In this document: positions 33,132 through 42,347 of the stretch, piece after piece
Layout: every line of letters starts with the position of its first letter
How positions within the stretch are numbered: position 1 is the first letter of the stretch
Virus record (IMG/VR): IMGVR_UViG_3300015360_000048
Span: 1-57,622 of that record
Source: a virus
Length of the DNA: 57,622 nt
Reading direction: 5' to 3' (one strand)
Position numbers and translations under genes: made by a program
Notes under the pieces: generated by a model
What the model saw: the letters and a program-made list of their open reading frames with translations, nothing else
Told to the model about the DNA's origin: nothing
Databases searched by the model: none

Positions 33132-34846
33132 TATGATTCTTTCATTGTCGAGAAGTTTGATTGCTTCTCGAATTTAAGTATGCGATCGAACTTGTCGATC
33201 ATTAGTTCTTTATGGCTGATGACAAATGTGTTTGTGTCATTGAGTGTATAAAGTATTTTCATGAGGTCGTCAACACCTGTTCCGTCCATAGATGAATCAA
33301 AAGTCTCATCTAGAAACAATAAATTAGTTGACATCGAATTTTTCTTTTTGGCTACTGCACGCCAAGCAAAAAGGATAGCAAGATCGATTCGTTGCTTTTC
33401 TCCTTGGGAGAAGTTTTCATAAGAGAAGTGATCTCTGTGTCTCGACTTGATATGTTCTTTAAAGTTCTCGTCCAACTCGAAGTTCACGTAGAAATTCATA
33501 TGCGATAAATATTCATTAATCAATGCGTTCATATATGGAATATAGCTCTGGATGACTTTGGTTTTGATGCCATTATCTTTCAATAACATATAAGCAGCGT
33601 TTTCACTCTCACGCTTGTTGACGTATTTATCTTTCTCGGCTTGGTAGGTGTTAGCAGCACCTTGAGCAACGGCATATTTTTCTTGAAACTCATCGACGTT
33701 GTCGTCGCTGGCCATATCAACGTTAGCGAAATCCTTCTCAATCTTTTCAATGTATTTCTGATTGATATGTACATCAGCTCTTAAACTCGAGATGTCATTC
33801 TGAAGATGGCTGTAATGACCCGTCAGTTCCATTGACTTCTCTTGAATTTTGTTCAACTGTTCTAGTTTAGGTGTTAGACCTCCGATTTGTTCTTTGACGG
33901 AATTTTCCGAATTGGAAAGAATGGCCAATTCACGATGTTTAAACTCCGATTGCATTGATTGTCGGCAAGTTGGGCATTCATCGTGGTCTGTGAGGAATCT
34001 AATTTGGTCCCTGAGTTTTTTATCTTCACGCCTCGCAGAATTAAGTTGATCTTCGATGCCGTTACGTTTTCCAAGAGCATCTGATAGGCGTTTGATTTGC
34101 CCTGAGAACGTATTACATTCGGTCTGAAGTCGTAGTATTTTTCCTTCGCTTTCAGTAATCTTTGCTCTGTGCTCTTCAACATCTTTCTTATAATCCATTT
34201 CTTTGAGTTTTTTGTTAGCAGAGATCTTACCCATCATGCTCTTCATGACGTTTGCTTTTTCTGATTCAACTAGAATTTTGTTGTCTAAGGTGCTGATATA
34301 TTCTTTAGTTTCTACAATCTGTGATCTTAGCAAGATGTTCATCTTTGAGAACACTTTGATGTCTAACAGATCTTCAATAATTTCGCGTCTTGCGCCGGCT
34401 GTTAGACGCATGAACGGAATGTAATTGTTTGATCCCAAAACAACGATCTGTCTGAATGAATTGAAATTCAGTTTCAAGACGTTCTCTTCTATGTATGCTT
34501 GATAATCTTTCTGATGTGCTGTTTGGCTGAGTAAATCTCCATCCATATAGATTTCAAAAATGTTTGGTGCGATTCCACGTTTGACAACATAGTTCCGCCC
34601 ACGTGTTTCAAACTCTACTTCAACCTCAAGACCTTTCTTGTTGATACTGTTTACAAGCAAAGGCTTGTTGATACCGCCAAAGTCTTTTCCAAACAAAGCA
34701 AAAGCTAAAGCAGAAATGATTGTAGTCTTTCCTGCTCCGTTTTCTCCGGTTATAACAGTTCTTTGGCATGCGTCAAGTTTCAATTCAATTGGATGATTGC
34801 CTGCTGACAGATAGTTAGAATATTTGATTCTTTTAAATTTTATCAA
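33131..34846 (-). CDS. 46: Recombination endonuclease subunit gp46 (SbcC/Rad50-like)
   Basis: The 571-residue SMC-like ATPase has Walker A GENGAGKTTIISALAFALFG (about 35-54), long coiled coils around a zinc hook (DECPTCRQSM), signature FSQGEKQRIDLAILF, and Walker B LLFLDETFDSSMDGTG. With gp47 it resects DNA ends and degrades host DNA. It overlaps gp47 by 4 bases. Confidence 0.95.
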   Translation of the reverse strand: MIKFKRIKYSNYLSAGNHPIELKLDACQRTVITGENGAGKTTIISALAFALFGKDFGGINKPLLVNSINKKGLEVEVEFETRGRNYVVKRGIAPNIFEIYMDGDLLSQTAHQKDYQAYIEENVLKLNFNSFRQIVVLGSNNYIPFMRLTAGARREIIEDLLDIKVFSKMNILLRSQIVETKEYISTLDNKILVESEKANVMKSMMGKISANKKLKEMDYKKDVEEHRAKITESEGKILRLQTECNTFSGQIKRLSDALGKRNGIEDQLNSARREDKKLRDQIRFLTDHDECPTCRQSMQSEFKHRELAILSNSENSVKEQIGGLTPKLEQLNKIQEKSMELTGHYSHLQNDISSLRADVHINQKYIEKIEKDFANVDMASDDNVDEFQEKYAVAQGAANTYQAEKDKYVNKRESENAAYMLLKDNGIKTKVIQSYIPYMNALINEYLSHMNFYVNFELDENFKEHIKSRHRDHFSYENFSQGEKQRIDLAILFAWRAVAKKKNSMSTNLLFLDETFDSSMDGTGVDDLMKILYTLNDTNTFVISHKELMIDKFDRILKFEKQSNFSTMKES

Positions 34847-35886
34847 TCTTCAAGTTCATTTGCTTGTTTGTAAAGATCCTTCATCATAAAGATGAGTTTT
34901 TCTTTATCTATGCTTTCGTTGTTTAAGGCTTTGACTGAGTTCTCAATAAAAGCCATTGTGTCTTCAATCTTTGAATCCATCTCAGGAAGCTCATCAATAG
35001 CAAACCCTTCGTCTTCAATTAAGACGTTGCAGACTTTACGTTTGTTGATATCTTCAATAAATGCTTCAAACTTAGCAGGGTCTGATTTATTCTTTACGAT
35101 GACCCGCACGTAGCAATTGGTCAAATCTTCTTCAATATGTGGGTCGTATTTTACATCATCATATTCATAACGCTTGAATGTCTTAAACGGGTTAGCCATG
35201 AAGTTGATATCCATCGTATCTGTTTCAATAACGTGAATACCTTTTTGGTTTCCGTAGTCAGACCAAGACATTTCATAAGGACAGCCGAGATACATAATGT
35301 CGCCCTGAGTTGCTCTATGATGAAAATGCCCTGTAAAGATTTTGCTATAGTTCTCAAAAATCTTGCGGTCAATACCTTCTTCTTCTACGTGACCTCTCAT
35401 ATGTTCACATCCGTTAATTTCTAAATGGCCAAAAATGTATTGGGTTTTGTCTTCAGCGATTGTGTTGAAGGTAGAGGTTTGATTTTCTGGGTTGATCCAA
35501 GGCACGAACAAAACCTTACGACCGGCTAGGTCAACGTAGGTTGCTTGTTCATAAATCTTGAAGTCATAATCCTGTAGCAGAAGCCGTGGTGAGTTGACGT
35601 CATTGGTGTCTTTGTAGAAGGTGTCGTGGTTGCCTATTATAATGTGCATCTCAATACCAGCTCTTTTGACCTTGTCAAAGAACATGGTACGGGCCTTTTC
35701 AAACGTGGCGAAATTCACAAACTTGCGTCTGTCAAACACATCGCCCAAATGGATGATGGTTTTAATGCCTTCAGCTTCGAGATAAGGGAAAAAGAATTCC
35801 GAAAAATACTTATCAAAAGATTGTAGGAGTGTGACACTGTCGTTGCGATACCCAAAATGAGTATCGGTGAGTAATGCTATCTTCAA
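34843..35886 (-). CDS. 47: Recombination endonuclease subunit gp47 (SbcD/Mre11-like)
   Basis: The 347-residue metallophosphoesterase has the five Mre11 signatures in order: LLTDTHFGYRND (about 4-15), HLGDVFDRRKF, IIGNHDTFYKD, a later GHLEINGCE, and GHFHHRAT. It works with gp46. The first gene of the gp47-gp46-def run. No promoter was identified in front of it. Confidence 0.95.
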   Translation of the reverse strand: MKIALLTDTHFGYRNDSVTLLQSFDKYFSEFFFPYLEAEGIKTIIHLGDVFDRRKFVNFATFEKARTMFFDKVKRAGIEMHIIIGNHDTFYKDTNDVNSPRLLLQDYDFKIYEQATYVDLAGRKVLFVPWINPENQTSTFNTIAEDKTQYIFGHLEINGCEHMRGHVEEEGIDRKIFENYSKIFTGHFHHRATQGDIMYLGCPYEMSWSDYGNQKGIHVIETDTMDINFMANPFKTFKRYEYDDVKYDPHIEEDLTNCYVRVIVKNKSDPAKFEAFIEDINKRKVCNVLIEDEGFAIDELPEMDSKIEDTMAFIENSVKALNNESIDKEKLIFMMKDLYKQANELED

Positions 35887-35932
35887 TTATTATTCCTTAT
35901 TTCATACATTATAAAGGATTTCCACGTTTCGT

Positions 35933-36109
35933 TCAACGGTTTCTAAAGTCGTAAATTTCCAATTGGAATTCTTTTAATATACCTTCAATTTCTTCATGAC
36001 AATCAGCTAAGGCAATCATATAGTTCTTGCGTATACTCTTAGGAGTATTCTTATCTCTGATATTTTTGATGTAATATTTAATCTGTTCTGGGAGTTCTGT
36101 TCTTTTCAT
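35933..36109 (-). CDS. Small protein overlapping the gp55 3' end
   Basis: A 58-residue frame, MKRTELPEQIKYYIKN..., has start 36109 inside the last codons of gp55. An AAGAAAG stretch lies before the ATG as ribosome binding site. It ends at TGA 35933-35935, filling the space before gp47. Charged, helical, no family recognised. In T4 the gp55-gp47 interval likewise holds small genes. Confidence 0.6.
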   Translation of the reverse strand: MKRTELPEQIKYYIKNIRDKNTPKSIRKNYMIALADCHEEIEGILKEFQLEIYDFRNR

Positions 36110-36659
36110 CTTTCTTCAACTTTTTGGCTTTTAAGCCTGCTTCAAACTTTTGGATGAACTCTACCATCTTTTCCCGGGAATGTTCGCTGTATTTCACTTC
36201 TGATGCCGCATACACTGTGGCGTCATGACCTTGCGTGTCTGCGGTAAACTCAAAAATTTCAGTGTTCTCAATTGCTTTGTATTTTTTATATAGATTTTTC
36301 TTTTCTTCCTGAATTCTGCGTAGGAACGCAAAATAGGAAACCTTCGTAAAATATCCGAAGGGGTTTTTTGACTTATTGGGATCGAAATTATACATATATT
36401 TCAGGCAGCAATAAACTGCATCTGATTTCATATTATCGAGAAAAATGTAATTTCTAAATCGATCGAGATTGCCTAGATTGTCTGCTAGCTTAACGAAGCA
36501 GTCTCCTAGGTAATTTGATACTCTTGGACTTTCAATTCCCTTTGTCTTATTTTCTTGGCAGACATTCCAATATTTCATAATCTCTTCGTAGAACTTGGCA
36601 TTGTCAATATAATGCTTTGCTGTAGATGCTTTCTTTGTTGCCGGTTTTTTATCCGTCAT
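36078..36659 (-). CDS. 55: Late-transcription sigma factor, T4 gp55-like
   Basis: The 193-residue protein shows FVKLADNLGNLDRFRNY, then KSDAVYCCLKYMYNFDPNKS and NPFGYFTKVSYFAFLRRIQEEKK, which align with T4 gp55 (185). It directs polymerase to TATAAATA late promoters, which this window contains in front of the structural genes. Basic tail (KAKKLKKDEKNR). Confidence 0.93.
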   Translation of the reverse strand: MTDKKPATKKASTAKHYIDNAKFYEEIMKYWNVCQENKTKGIESPRVSNYLGDCFVKLADNLGNLDRFRNYIFLDNMKSDAVYCCLKYMYNFDPNKSKNPFGYFTKVSYFAFLRRIQEEKKNLYKKYKAIENTEIFEFTADTQGHDATVYAASEVKYSEHSREKMVEFIQKFEAGLKAKKLKKDEKNRTPRTD

Positions 36660-36674
36660 ACTGGGGTAACCCTC

Positions 36675-38141
36675 TTATTGAATTTTTATCTTGTGAATTT
36701 TATAATCAAATCTCTGTTCATTATAAATCCGAATACGTTCGAAGAAATGCTTCAACGAATAATTCTTATAGCTGCCATGACTCATATCGTCTGATATGTC
36801 AAACAGGGTACAGAACTCCTTCTCAGAGTTCAGTCGTAGGCCTCTACCTATTGATTGGAGGTTTCTAATTCTACTTTTAGAAGGTGAGGCGAATATGATA
36901 TTATTTATATTTGTGATGTTCACGCCTTGAGAGAACGTACCGTAAGACGCAATGATGATGCTGTTGTTATTGGCTTCGATCTGTTGACGATATTGTTCAC
37001 GAACCTCAGACTTTACACCACCGTGAATATAGAAGACTTGCTTATCATCATTCGTCTTACCACGAATCATCGCATCTAATATTTCCCCATGCTTTTCAAC
37101 ATAGAGGTAGAGAATGAGTGTATTTCCTTTTAGGGAACAAGCTAGATTGGAAATGAAGTTGTTACGCTTTTCATTCTCAATTAGGTATTGGATTTCTTTT
37201 TGATAGATTCTCGGAACCTTCTTTGAAGTGATAGGATCAAAGTTTAAGATTAGGCACTGGATCTTTAGCTTGGAAAGATACCCCTGATCCATAAGTTCCT
37301 TTGTATCAACAACAGATTCGACTAGCCCAAACAAACCTTCGAGAACGAGCTTGTTTACATTCGTGCCATCTAAAGTTCCTGTAAAACCGAATCTGTATTT
37401 AGCATTGATTGAGGTTTCCATAATTTGGATAAGACTTTTGGCTTTAGCACCATGTGCTTCATCAACAATAACAAATTCAAACTGTTCAAGCCATTCAGGA
37501 TCTTGATTGATGATGCTCTGCCAAGTTCCAATAACAACCTGGTTCAAGTTCTCTTTTGAAGATCCGCCCATAAACTTAGAGCAATTTAGTGCTACGTTCC
37601 AATCATCATCGTTCTTTGAATAATCCATAAAGTCAGAAAACATTTGTTGAACTAGACCTGTCGTTGGCACGATGAGTAGAGTCTTTGTGCCGTACCATCT
37701 AATAAGAGAATAGATTGAGAGAGATTTACCTGAACCTGTAGGTGAAAGAATTGTTGCTCTCTTCTTACGGATGCAATGAGCAATGTTCTTGACTTGATAT
37801 TCTCTTGGCTTAACTGGGATTTTTATTTCTTTGAGGAACTCGACAATTTCTAAGAGCGAGACTTCATCTTCGAGCTCTTGAACTTGATCCCTCAAACGAT
37901 ATTCGCGTTCTTCGCAGAACTTTTCTATATAGGGAATCAATCCCTTATAGATCATTTTAGACTTTATATTATAGAGTCTGATTTCGCCTGTCCATCGGCC
38001 ACTCTTGTAGAGTGGATTGAACTGATACCCTGGAACCTTGAAAGTGAAAAACTCTCGTATTTCTCTCTCAATTCCTTGGTCTGAAGTTAAATGAATATAT
38101 GATTCATTTAACGGCGTGATAGTTACGGTGTTGTATTCGAT
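36675..38141 (-). CDS. uvsW: RNA-DNA helicase UvsW (start codon non-canonical)
   Basis: The SF2 helicase carries Walker A ILSPTGSGKSLSI, DEAH-type VIVDEAHGAKA and helicase C motif IGRGLRLN. It unwinds R-loops and branched DNA. The first ATG in frame (37955, MIYKGLIPYI) would lose about 60 residues that still match the T4 UvsW N-terminal domain: REFFTFKVPGYQFNP, then GRWTGEIRLYN. The frame stays open upstream to a stop at 38160-38162 but holds no ATG, GTG or TTG. ATC at 38141 gives the best length match to T4, overlapping the preceding small gene by 19 bases. An alternative is frameshifting from that gene, or a sequence error. See findings. Confidence 0.85.
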   Translation of the reverse strand: MEYNTVTITPLNESYIHLTSDQGIEREIREFFTFKVPGYQFNPLYKSGRWTGEIRLYNIKSKMIYKGLIPYIEKFCEEREYRLRDQVQELEDEVSLLEIVEFLKEIKIPVKPREYQVKNIAHCIRKKRATILSPTGSGKSLSIYSLIRWYGTKTLLIVPTTGLVQQMFSDFMDYSKNDDDWNVALNCSKFMGGSSKENLNQVVIGTWQSIINQDPEWLEQFEFVIVDEAHGAKAKSLIQIMETSINAKYRFGFTGTLDGTNVNKLVLEGLFGLVESVVDTKELMDQGYLSKLKIQCLILNFDPITSKKVPRIYQKEIQYLIENEKRNNFISNLACSLKGNTLILYLYVEKHGEILDAMIRGKTNDDKQVFYIHGGVKSEVREQYRQQIEANNNSIIIASYGTFSQGVNITNINNIIFASPSKSRIRNLQSIGRGLRLNSEKEFCTLFDISDDMSHGSYKNYSLKHFFERIRIYNEQRFDYKIHKIKIQ

Positions 38142-38323
38142 GTCTCGTCTTTTCTTGACTTATTCTCTTTCTCATAAATGAAGCGTGCAAGTTGTTCTGC
38201 ATCCAATGTCGGAACTGGATAATTGTTGTTTATAAGGTAATTAGCTAGATCGTAATAGTAATCTTTCCCACGGTCTCCCCATGGAGTTGGTTCTGAGAGA
38301 TTGCTATAAACAATCTCTCTCAT
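38123..38323 (-). CDS. Small protein between UvsY and UvsW
   Basis: The 66-residue protein, MREIVYSNLSEPTPWGDRGK..., is translationally linked to uvsY (the start overlaps its stop at 38323) and runs into the N-terminal coding region of uvsW. DAEQLARFIYEKENKSRKDE suggests a helix-rich, charged C-terminus. In T4 small open frames occupy the same interval. Function unknown. Confidence 0.7.
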   Translation of the reverse strand: MREIVYSNLSEPTPWGDRGKDYYYDLANYLINNNYPVPTLDAEQLARFIYEKENKSRKDETSNTTP

Positions 38324-38751
38324 TACAGTTGTCCCCCGGTAAATTTAGCCCACTCAATGAAATTCTTCAAGTTGAATGAACGCTGGTTGATTGAGCCTAA
38401 TGCTTCTTTTAGAAAGAGGACGCTTTCTTCAATGAGAGCAATTTCTAAGTTAGCAGTGATAAATTCACTATCTGTTTCAACCCTTTTAGTGATAGCATTT
38501 GTTCCGAGCTTTAACTGGAACGGTTCTCTGCCTATATCTCTTCCATCTACGCTTCCCTCAAAGTATTGAGTCAGCTTTAATTCGACTTTCTTTCTCTTCT
38601 CGATCGAGCGTTTATAACGCAATCTTTCAGTAGAAAGGAAGTTCAGGTACTTAGAATGTAGCATAGAAATCTTCAAACACTCTTCGTCAATCTTAGAGTG
38701 ATCTATAAAGGAATCAATCTTCCATAGATCCTGGTAGTCAATTATTGTCAT
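38323..38751 (-). CDS. uvsY: Recombination mediator UvsY
   Basis: The 142-residue protein aligns with T4 UvsY (137): FIDHSKIDEECLKISMLHSK, then LRYKRSIEKRKKVELKLTQY, YFEGSVDGRD, and SINQRSFNLKNFIEWAKF at the C-terminus. It loads UvsX on gp32-covered DNA. First gene of uvsY-small gene-uvsW, with a sigma70-type promoter upstream (38781..38809). Confidence 0.92.
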   Translation of the reverse strand: MTIIDYQDLWKIDSFIDHSKIDEECLKISMLHSKYLNFLSTERLRYKRSIEKRKKVELKLTQYFEGSVDGRDIGREPFQLKLGTNAITKRVETDSEFITANLEIALIEESVLFLKEALGSINQRSFNLKNFIEWAKFTGGQL

Positions 38752-38780
38752 TATTATCCTATAATATCCGTTATTTCTGT

Positions 38781-38809
38781 ATTTTACAGGTTTTTTGAAG
38801 AAAAATCAA
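38781..38809 (-). promoter_or_regulatory. Sigma70-type promoter for uvsY operon
   Basis: On the minus strand TTGATT, a 17-base spacer, then TAAAAT. The predicted start lies about 25 bases before the uvsY ATG, which has a GGA ribosome binding site. Confidence 0.6.
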
Positions 38810-38985
38810 GTTTTTCTATTTTTATCTTGACATTGTTCTTGACATCGTGTAAAAAGGTACTTGATGAGTGGCTAATAGAAGATTAGACACGAAGCAAGGA
38901 CACTGTTAAAGAACTTAAACAGACGGCGTAGTTAAAGAGTTTAAACAAAGCAACTTAAACGGCATCAATGAATAGTTGCGTCTGA
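38810..38985 (+). promoter_or_regulatory. Rightward promoter and repeat-rich intergenic stretch
   Basis: TTGACA (38827..38832), a 17-base spacer and TAAAAA form a rightward promoter with no coding frame behind it. The downstream 100 bases carry direct repeats (TTAAAGAACTTAAAC, TTAAAGAGTTTAAAC, AACTTAAAC). The transcript would run into the convergent 3' end of the gene at 38986. A small or antisense RNA is possible. Confidence 0.45.
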
Positions 38986-39522
38986 TTAGGTAACTTCGAT
39001 TTCATAGTTCGTATAATTAAAAGCCGCCGTAGCATTCAGTACACCATTATCAGTGTTGTCGAAATCGAGCCCTGTCAAAGATATGGGCATCATTTCTCTA
39101 AAGAATATATTAACATTTTTATTGGAAGAATTCGTTAACGAAATCAACGTGGCGTCAGAAAAAACGCTGTAGACGTTCTTGTTCTGCAGACGATTCTTTG
39201 CTAGGTTATAAGGAACGAACTCTTTCTCTGGATCAGATGGTGAGGTTATACCTGCTAACCAATGGAAAACTTCATTATAGTTCTTGAGGTCTTCGTCGAC
39301 TCTGAAAGATAGTTGGAAGGCTTCGAATGTTAATTTGGTCGAACCCACATAAAGTCTGTTCACAGCGTTCGGGATTTCAACAGCATTCTGGCTGATACCG
39401 GGAAGGTTCATAGAAGATGAAAAGAACTGCACGCTTGGGAGCTCCAAGAAGACCAATCTAAATTTGTCTTTATGCAGGTTATTTACATTTTCGGGATTGT
39501 TTCTTAAAGTGTCTTCGGCCAT
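38986..39522 (-). CDS. Tail-tube-fold virion protein (late)
   Basis: The 178-residue protein starts at ATG 39522 (MAEDTLRNNPENVNN), with an AGAGGAAAC ribosome binding site. FRLVFLELPSVQFFSSSMNL then PGIS and a segment STKLTFEAFQLSFRVDEDLK resemble tail tube/baseplate tube proteins of T4-like phages (gp19, gp48 and gp54 type). A second gp19-sized protein is encoded at 51387, so this one may be a tube initiator or terminator. Preceded by a late promoter. Confidence 0.75.
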   Translation of the reverse strand: MAEDTLRNNPENVNNLHKDKFRLVFLELPSVQFFSSSMNLPGISQNAVEIPNAVNRLYVGSTKLTFEAFQLSFRVDEDLKNYNEVFHWLAGITSPSDPEKEFVPYNLAKNRLQNKNVYSVFSDATLISLTNSSNKNVNIFFREMMPISLTGLDFDNTDNGVLNATAAFNYTNYEIEVT

Positions 39523-39536
39523 GTTTCCTCTCAAGG

Positions 39537-39544
39537 TATTTATA
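39537..39544 (-). promoter_or_regulatory. T4-type late promoter
   Basis: TATAAATA on the minus strand, 15 bases before the ATG of the tail-tube-like gene. The expected transcript has a very short leader. Confidence 0.75.
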
Positions 39545-39552
39545 CTTTAGAG

Positions 39553-39581
39553 TTGACTTTGCCCTTACATCAACGTATAAA
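39553..39581 (+). promoter_or_regulatory. Sigma70-type promoter of the rightward operon
   Basis: TTGACT, a 17-base spacer and TATAAA read rightward. The expected start is about 12 bases before the CCA-enzyme start. It is divergent to the late promoter at 39537..39544, so the two classes are arranged back to back. Confidence 0.7.
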
Positions 39582-39600
39582 TGAACTCTAGAGGTTAGTG

Positions 39601-40953
39601 ATGTTTACAACTGAAAAGGTACCAAGTTATGCTCGTAAAGCTCTCGACATCATTGTTAGGGCTGGCTTCGACGCTAGGTTTGCTGGCGGATGTGTCCGAG
39701 ATACTCTTCTCGGGGTTAAACCTCAAGACTGGGATGTTGCTACAGATGCTACTCCTGATATTGTCACCGAGATTTTCACCGCTAACCAGATTACCGTCAT
39801 TCCAACGGGGCTTGCTCATGGAACTGTGTCAGCTCTTATAGATGATTTTTTGGTTGAAATCACCACCCTGCGCAAAGATGTTAAAACAGATGGTAGACAC
39901 GCAAAGGTCGAATTTGTTTCAGATTGGAAACAAGATGCACTGCGTCGTGATTTCACAATCAATGCTCTGTATGCAGATCATAATTGCATCATTCATGATT
40001 ATGTAGATGGCGTCTCAGATCTCGCTCTGGGAAGACTGAGGTTTGTAGGTGATGCCGAACTCAGGATTAAAGAAGACGCCTTGAGGATGATGAGGGCTCT
40101 GAGATTTATCCTAAACTCTAAAGATGGGTTTAATCTGATTCTTGATTATGAAGCCCTTGAGATTATTGAAAAACATGCAAACCTCATCAAGAACATTTCA
40201 AAAGAAAGAATATGGTCTGAGCTAAAAAAAGCACTGATCGGTCTCTGTAATATTGTCGAAAGAGATATGACCGACGAAACTGTTCCTGTTAGCCAAAGAA
40301 CTGATCAGTTTCAAGCAAATGATTATATGTCACGGGTCGTTGGCACCCTGATGAGATTGATTGGTATCTCAACTGATATTGAATTTACTATGAGAGGCTC
40401 ACAGATAGAACTGAAGAAAATAGTCAATCATTGGTTTCGGATGAAAGATAAATATCTAAAAATCAATGGAAAGCAAAGACACCCAGAGATGCTGATGCTG
40501 GCGCTGATCATGAGATTTGGAACTGATAAAAAATATTATACAAATTTCGTCTATCAGGCGATGGCGCTAAAGCTGAAGATGTCAGCTAAAAAGAAGATGG
40601 AGCTGTGCAGGTTTGATTCCCTGTTTAACATCGCACCTCATACGCCATCAGATGTTGATATGATTAATGGCGATTTTAATAGAATCGTTTGTGATTCTCT
40701 ATATCTTGCTCATGATCTCCATGAAGCAAGTATTTTTATCAACATTCGTGATGACATGCCTTATACTCTGCCAGAAGACACCCTGCCTTTTGATGTTATA
40801 GCAAAAGATGTCATGGCTGAAGGAGCACGTGGCTCAGATATTTCAAGATGGATAGAGAAGCTGCGTTTCAGCTGGTCAAGAAGTAAGGGAAGAAAGACTA
40901 AGACTGAACTAATCGAAGAATATAAATTGGGTTCTAAAACAGAAAGAGGCTAA
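39601..40953 (+). CDS. cca: CCA-adding tRNA nucleotidyltransferase
   Basis: The 450-residue protein has the class II nucleotidyltransferase motifs: FAGGCVRDTLLG (about 26-37), DWDVATDA, RRDFTINALYAD and ALRMMRALRFI. The preferred start is ATG at 39601 with GAGG six bases upstream (GTG 39598 is the alternative). The enzyme repairs or adds CCA to tRNA 3' ends. In a phage with its own tRNA-like and tmRNA genes it may keep those, or host tRNAs damaged by anticodon nucleases or toxins, functional. Confidence 0.93.
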   Translation: MFTTEKVPSYARKALDIIVRAGFDARFAGGCVRDTLLGVKPQDWDVATDATPDIVTEIFTANQITVIPTGLAHGTVSALIDDFLVEITTLRKDVKTDGRHAKVEFVSDWKQDALRRDFTINALYADHNCIIHDYVDGVSDLALGRLRFVGDAELRIKEDALRMMRALRFILNSKDGFNLILDYEALEIIEKHANLIKNISKERIWSELKKALIGLCNIVERDMTDETVPVSQRTDQFQANDYMSRVVGTLMRLIGISTDIEFTMRGSQIELKKIVNHWFRMKDKYLKINGKQRHPEMLMLALIMRFGTDKKYYTNFVYQAMALKLKMSAKKKMELCRFDSLFNIAPHTPSDVDMINGDFNRIVCDSLYLAHDLHEASIFINIRDDMPYTLPEDTLPFDVIAKDVMAEGARGSDISRWIEKLRFSWSRSKGRKTKTELIEEYKLGSKTERG

Positions 40954-40954
40954 G

Positions 40955-41176
40955 ATGATCGTTGCGATTGGTAGTAAGAACTTTGACTGGCAATATGGGG
41001 ATAATAACAATCTCATAATCACCAAGGCCGATGGGGCGACTTTGTCTCCGACTTTAACTGAAGTCACAGGCTATACCGACGAAGTGATGGCGAAGATGCG
41101 AACTACTGGTGCATGGCGGGTTACGCCTGCTCAGGTAGCTGCGTGGATTCGTAACAATGTAGCAGGAGTGAATTGA
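40955..41176 (+). CDS. Small protein of unknown function
   Basis: The 73-residue protein has a good ribosome binding site (AGAGGCTAAGATG). It starts MIVAIGSKNFDWQYGDN and ends VTPAQVAAWIRNNV, with no recognised family. Located between the CCA enzyme and an AAA ATPase, one base after the cca stop. Confidence 0.7.
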   Translation: MIVAIGSKNFDWQYGDNNNLIITKADGATLSPTLTEVTGYTDEVMAKMRTTGAWRVTPAQVAAWIRNNVAGVN

Positions 41177-41177
41177 T

Positions 41178-42347
41178 TTGAAATATTTTCTTAAGAGTGG
41201 TTCTCGGTTCACTGTAACTGATGCCGAGGCACTGACGTTCCATGAAGAATTGCCAGTTGGAAACTATATGATCCAACAAGATCCTCAATCGGGAACTTTG
41301 TTTCTGTTATGTGTTGACCCATTCCAAACCGTGAAGAAAGTTTACGGCGGGTTGAATCAGAAGGCAAAAAGAATCTATAACACATTCACCCAGCGTGACA
41401 ATTCCACCGGTGTAATTTTGAACGGCGAAAAAGGATCGGGCAAAACTTTGCTGGCCCGAAATTTGTCAATCTTAGCGGCGAAAGATGGCATCCCAACGAT
41501 TATTATTACTGAGCCATGGCACGATGACCAATTCAAGAAGTTGATTCAAGACATCAAGCAGCCGTGCATTATTTTGTTTGACGAGTTCGAGAAAGTATAT
41601 CACAAGCGGGAAACCCAGACAGACATGCTTACACTTCTCGATGGCGTTTACCCAACGAAGAAAATGTTTGTGTTGACCTGCAACGATAAATACGCAATTG
41701 ATTCTCATATGCGTAACCGGCCAGGCCGTGCTTTTTACATGATCGACTTCAAAGAATTGGAGATGGGCTTTATCAAAGAATATTGTGAGGCAACCCTGAA
41801 CGATAAAAGCCATATCGAATCGCTGTGCAATTTGTCTTTGGTGTTTGATGCTTTCAATTTTGATATGCTCAAAGCTATTGTTGAAGAAATGAATCGCTAC
41901 AACGAATCCCCTCAGGACAGCATGAAGATGTTGAACGTGAAGCCCGAGTATAGCAACGACCGTACCGAATATACCGTGACGGCGTTCGAAGGTCAGCGTA
42001 AAATGAAGCCTATAGAATACTATCCTCTTGAATGGCGTGGCAATCCACTTATTGGTCAATTTGAGTTCCATGTATATCAGAAAGACGAAGCTGAAACGCC
42101 GGCTGAAGATTCATTGGACGCATTGCTCAACACGGCTCCGAAACTGAAAAGGTCATCGAGGAAAAGACTCGCACACGAAGATGAAGAAGATAGTGATTAT
42201 CTTTTCTATAAGCAACTTCATCCCAAGCATATCACAAGTCTTGATCCAAAGGAAAAGAAGTTTGTTTACAGAATTGAAGGTTCTGAATACACCTTACATC
42301 TCACACAGGCGAAAGAGGAGGCATATGATTATATGAAACTGATTTGA
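41178..42347 (+). CDS. AAA ATPase of unknown function
   Basis: The 389-residue protein has Walker A ILNGEKGSGKTLLARN (about 81-96) and Walker B CIILFDEFEKVY (about 132-143), with sensor FVLTCNDKYAI and arginine finger region NRPGRAFY. It starts with TTG supported by AGGAG at ideal spacing. The middle is a BCS1/FtsH-like single AAA module, and the C-terminus is a unique domain. No catalytic clue beyond ATPase. Related ATPases occur in large phages. Confidence 0.85.
   Translation: MKYFLKSGSRFTVTDAEALTFHEELPVGNYMIQQDPQSGTLFLLCVDPFQTVKKVYGGLNQKAKRIYNTFTQRDNSTGVILNGEKGSGKTLLARNLSILAAKDGIPTIIITEPWHDDQFKKLIQDIKQPCIILFDEFEKVYHKRETQTDMLTLLDGVYPTKKMFVLTCNDKYAIDSHMRNRPGRAFYMIDFKELEMGFIKEYCEATLNDKSHIESLCNLSLVFDAFNFDMLKAIVEEMNRYNESPQDSMKMLNVKPEYSNDRTEYTVTAFEGQRKMKPIEYYPLEWRGNPLIGQFEFHVYQKDEAETPAEDSLDALLNTAPKLKRSSRKRLAHEDEEDSDYLFYKQLHPKHITSLDPKEKKFVYRIEGSEYTLHLTQAKEEAYDYMKLI

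Noticed and set aside
36902-36909. TATAAATA site inside uvsW
   Set aside because: It matches the late consensus but lies inside coding sequence about 240 bases from gp55. It is probably chance.
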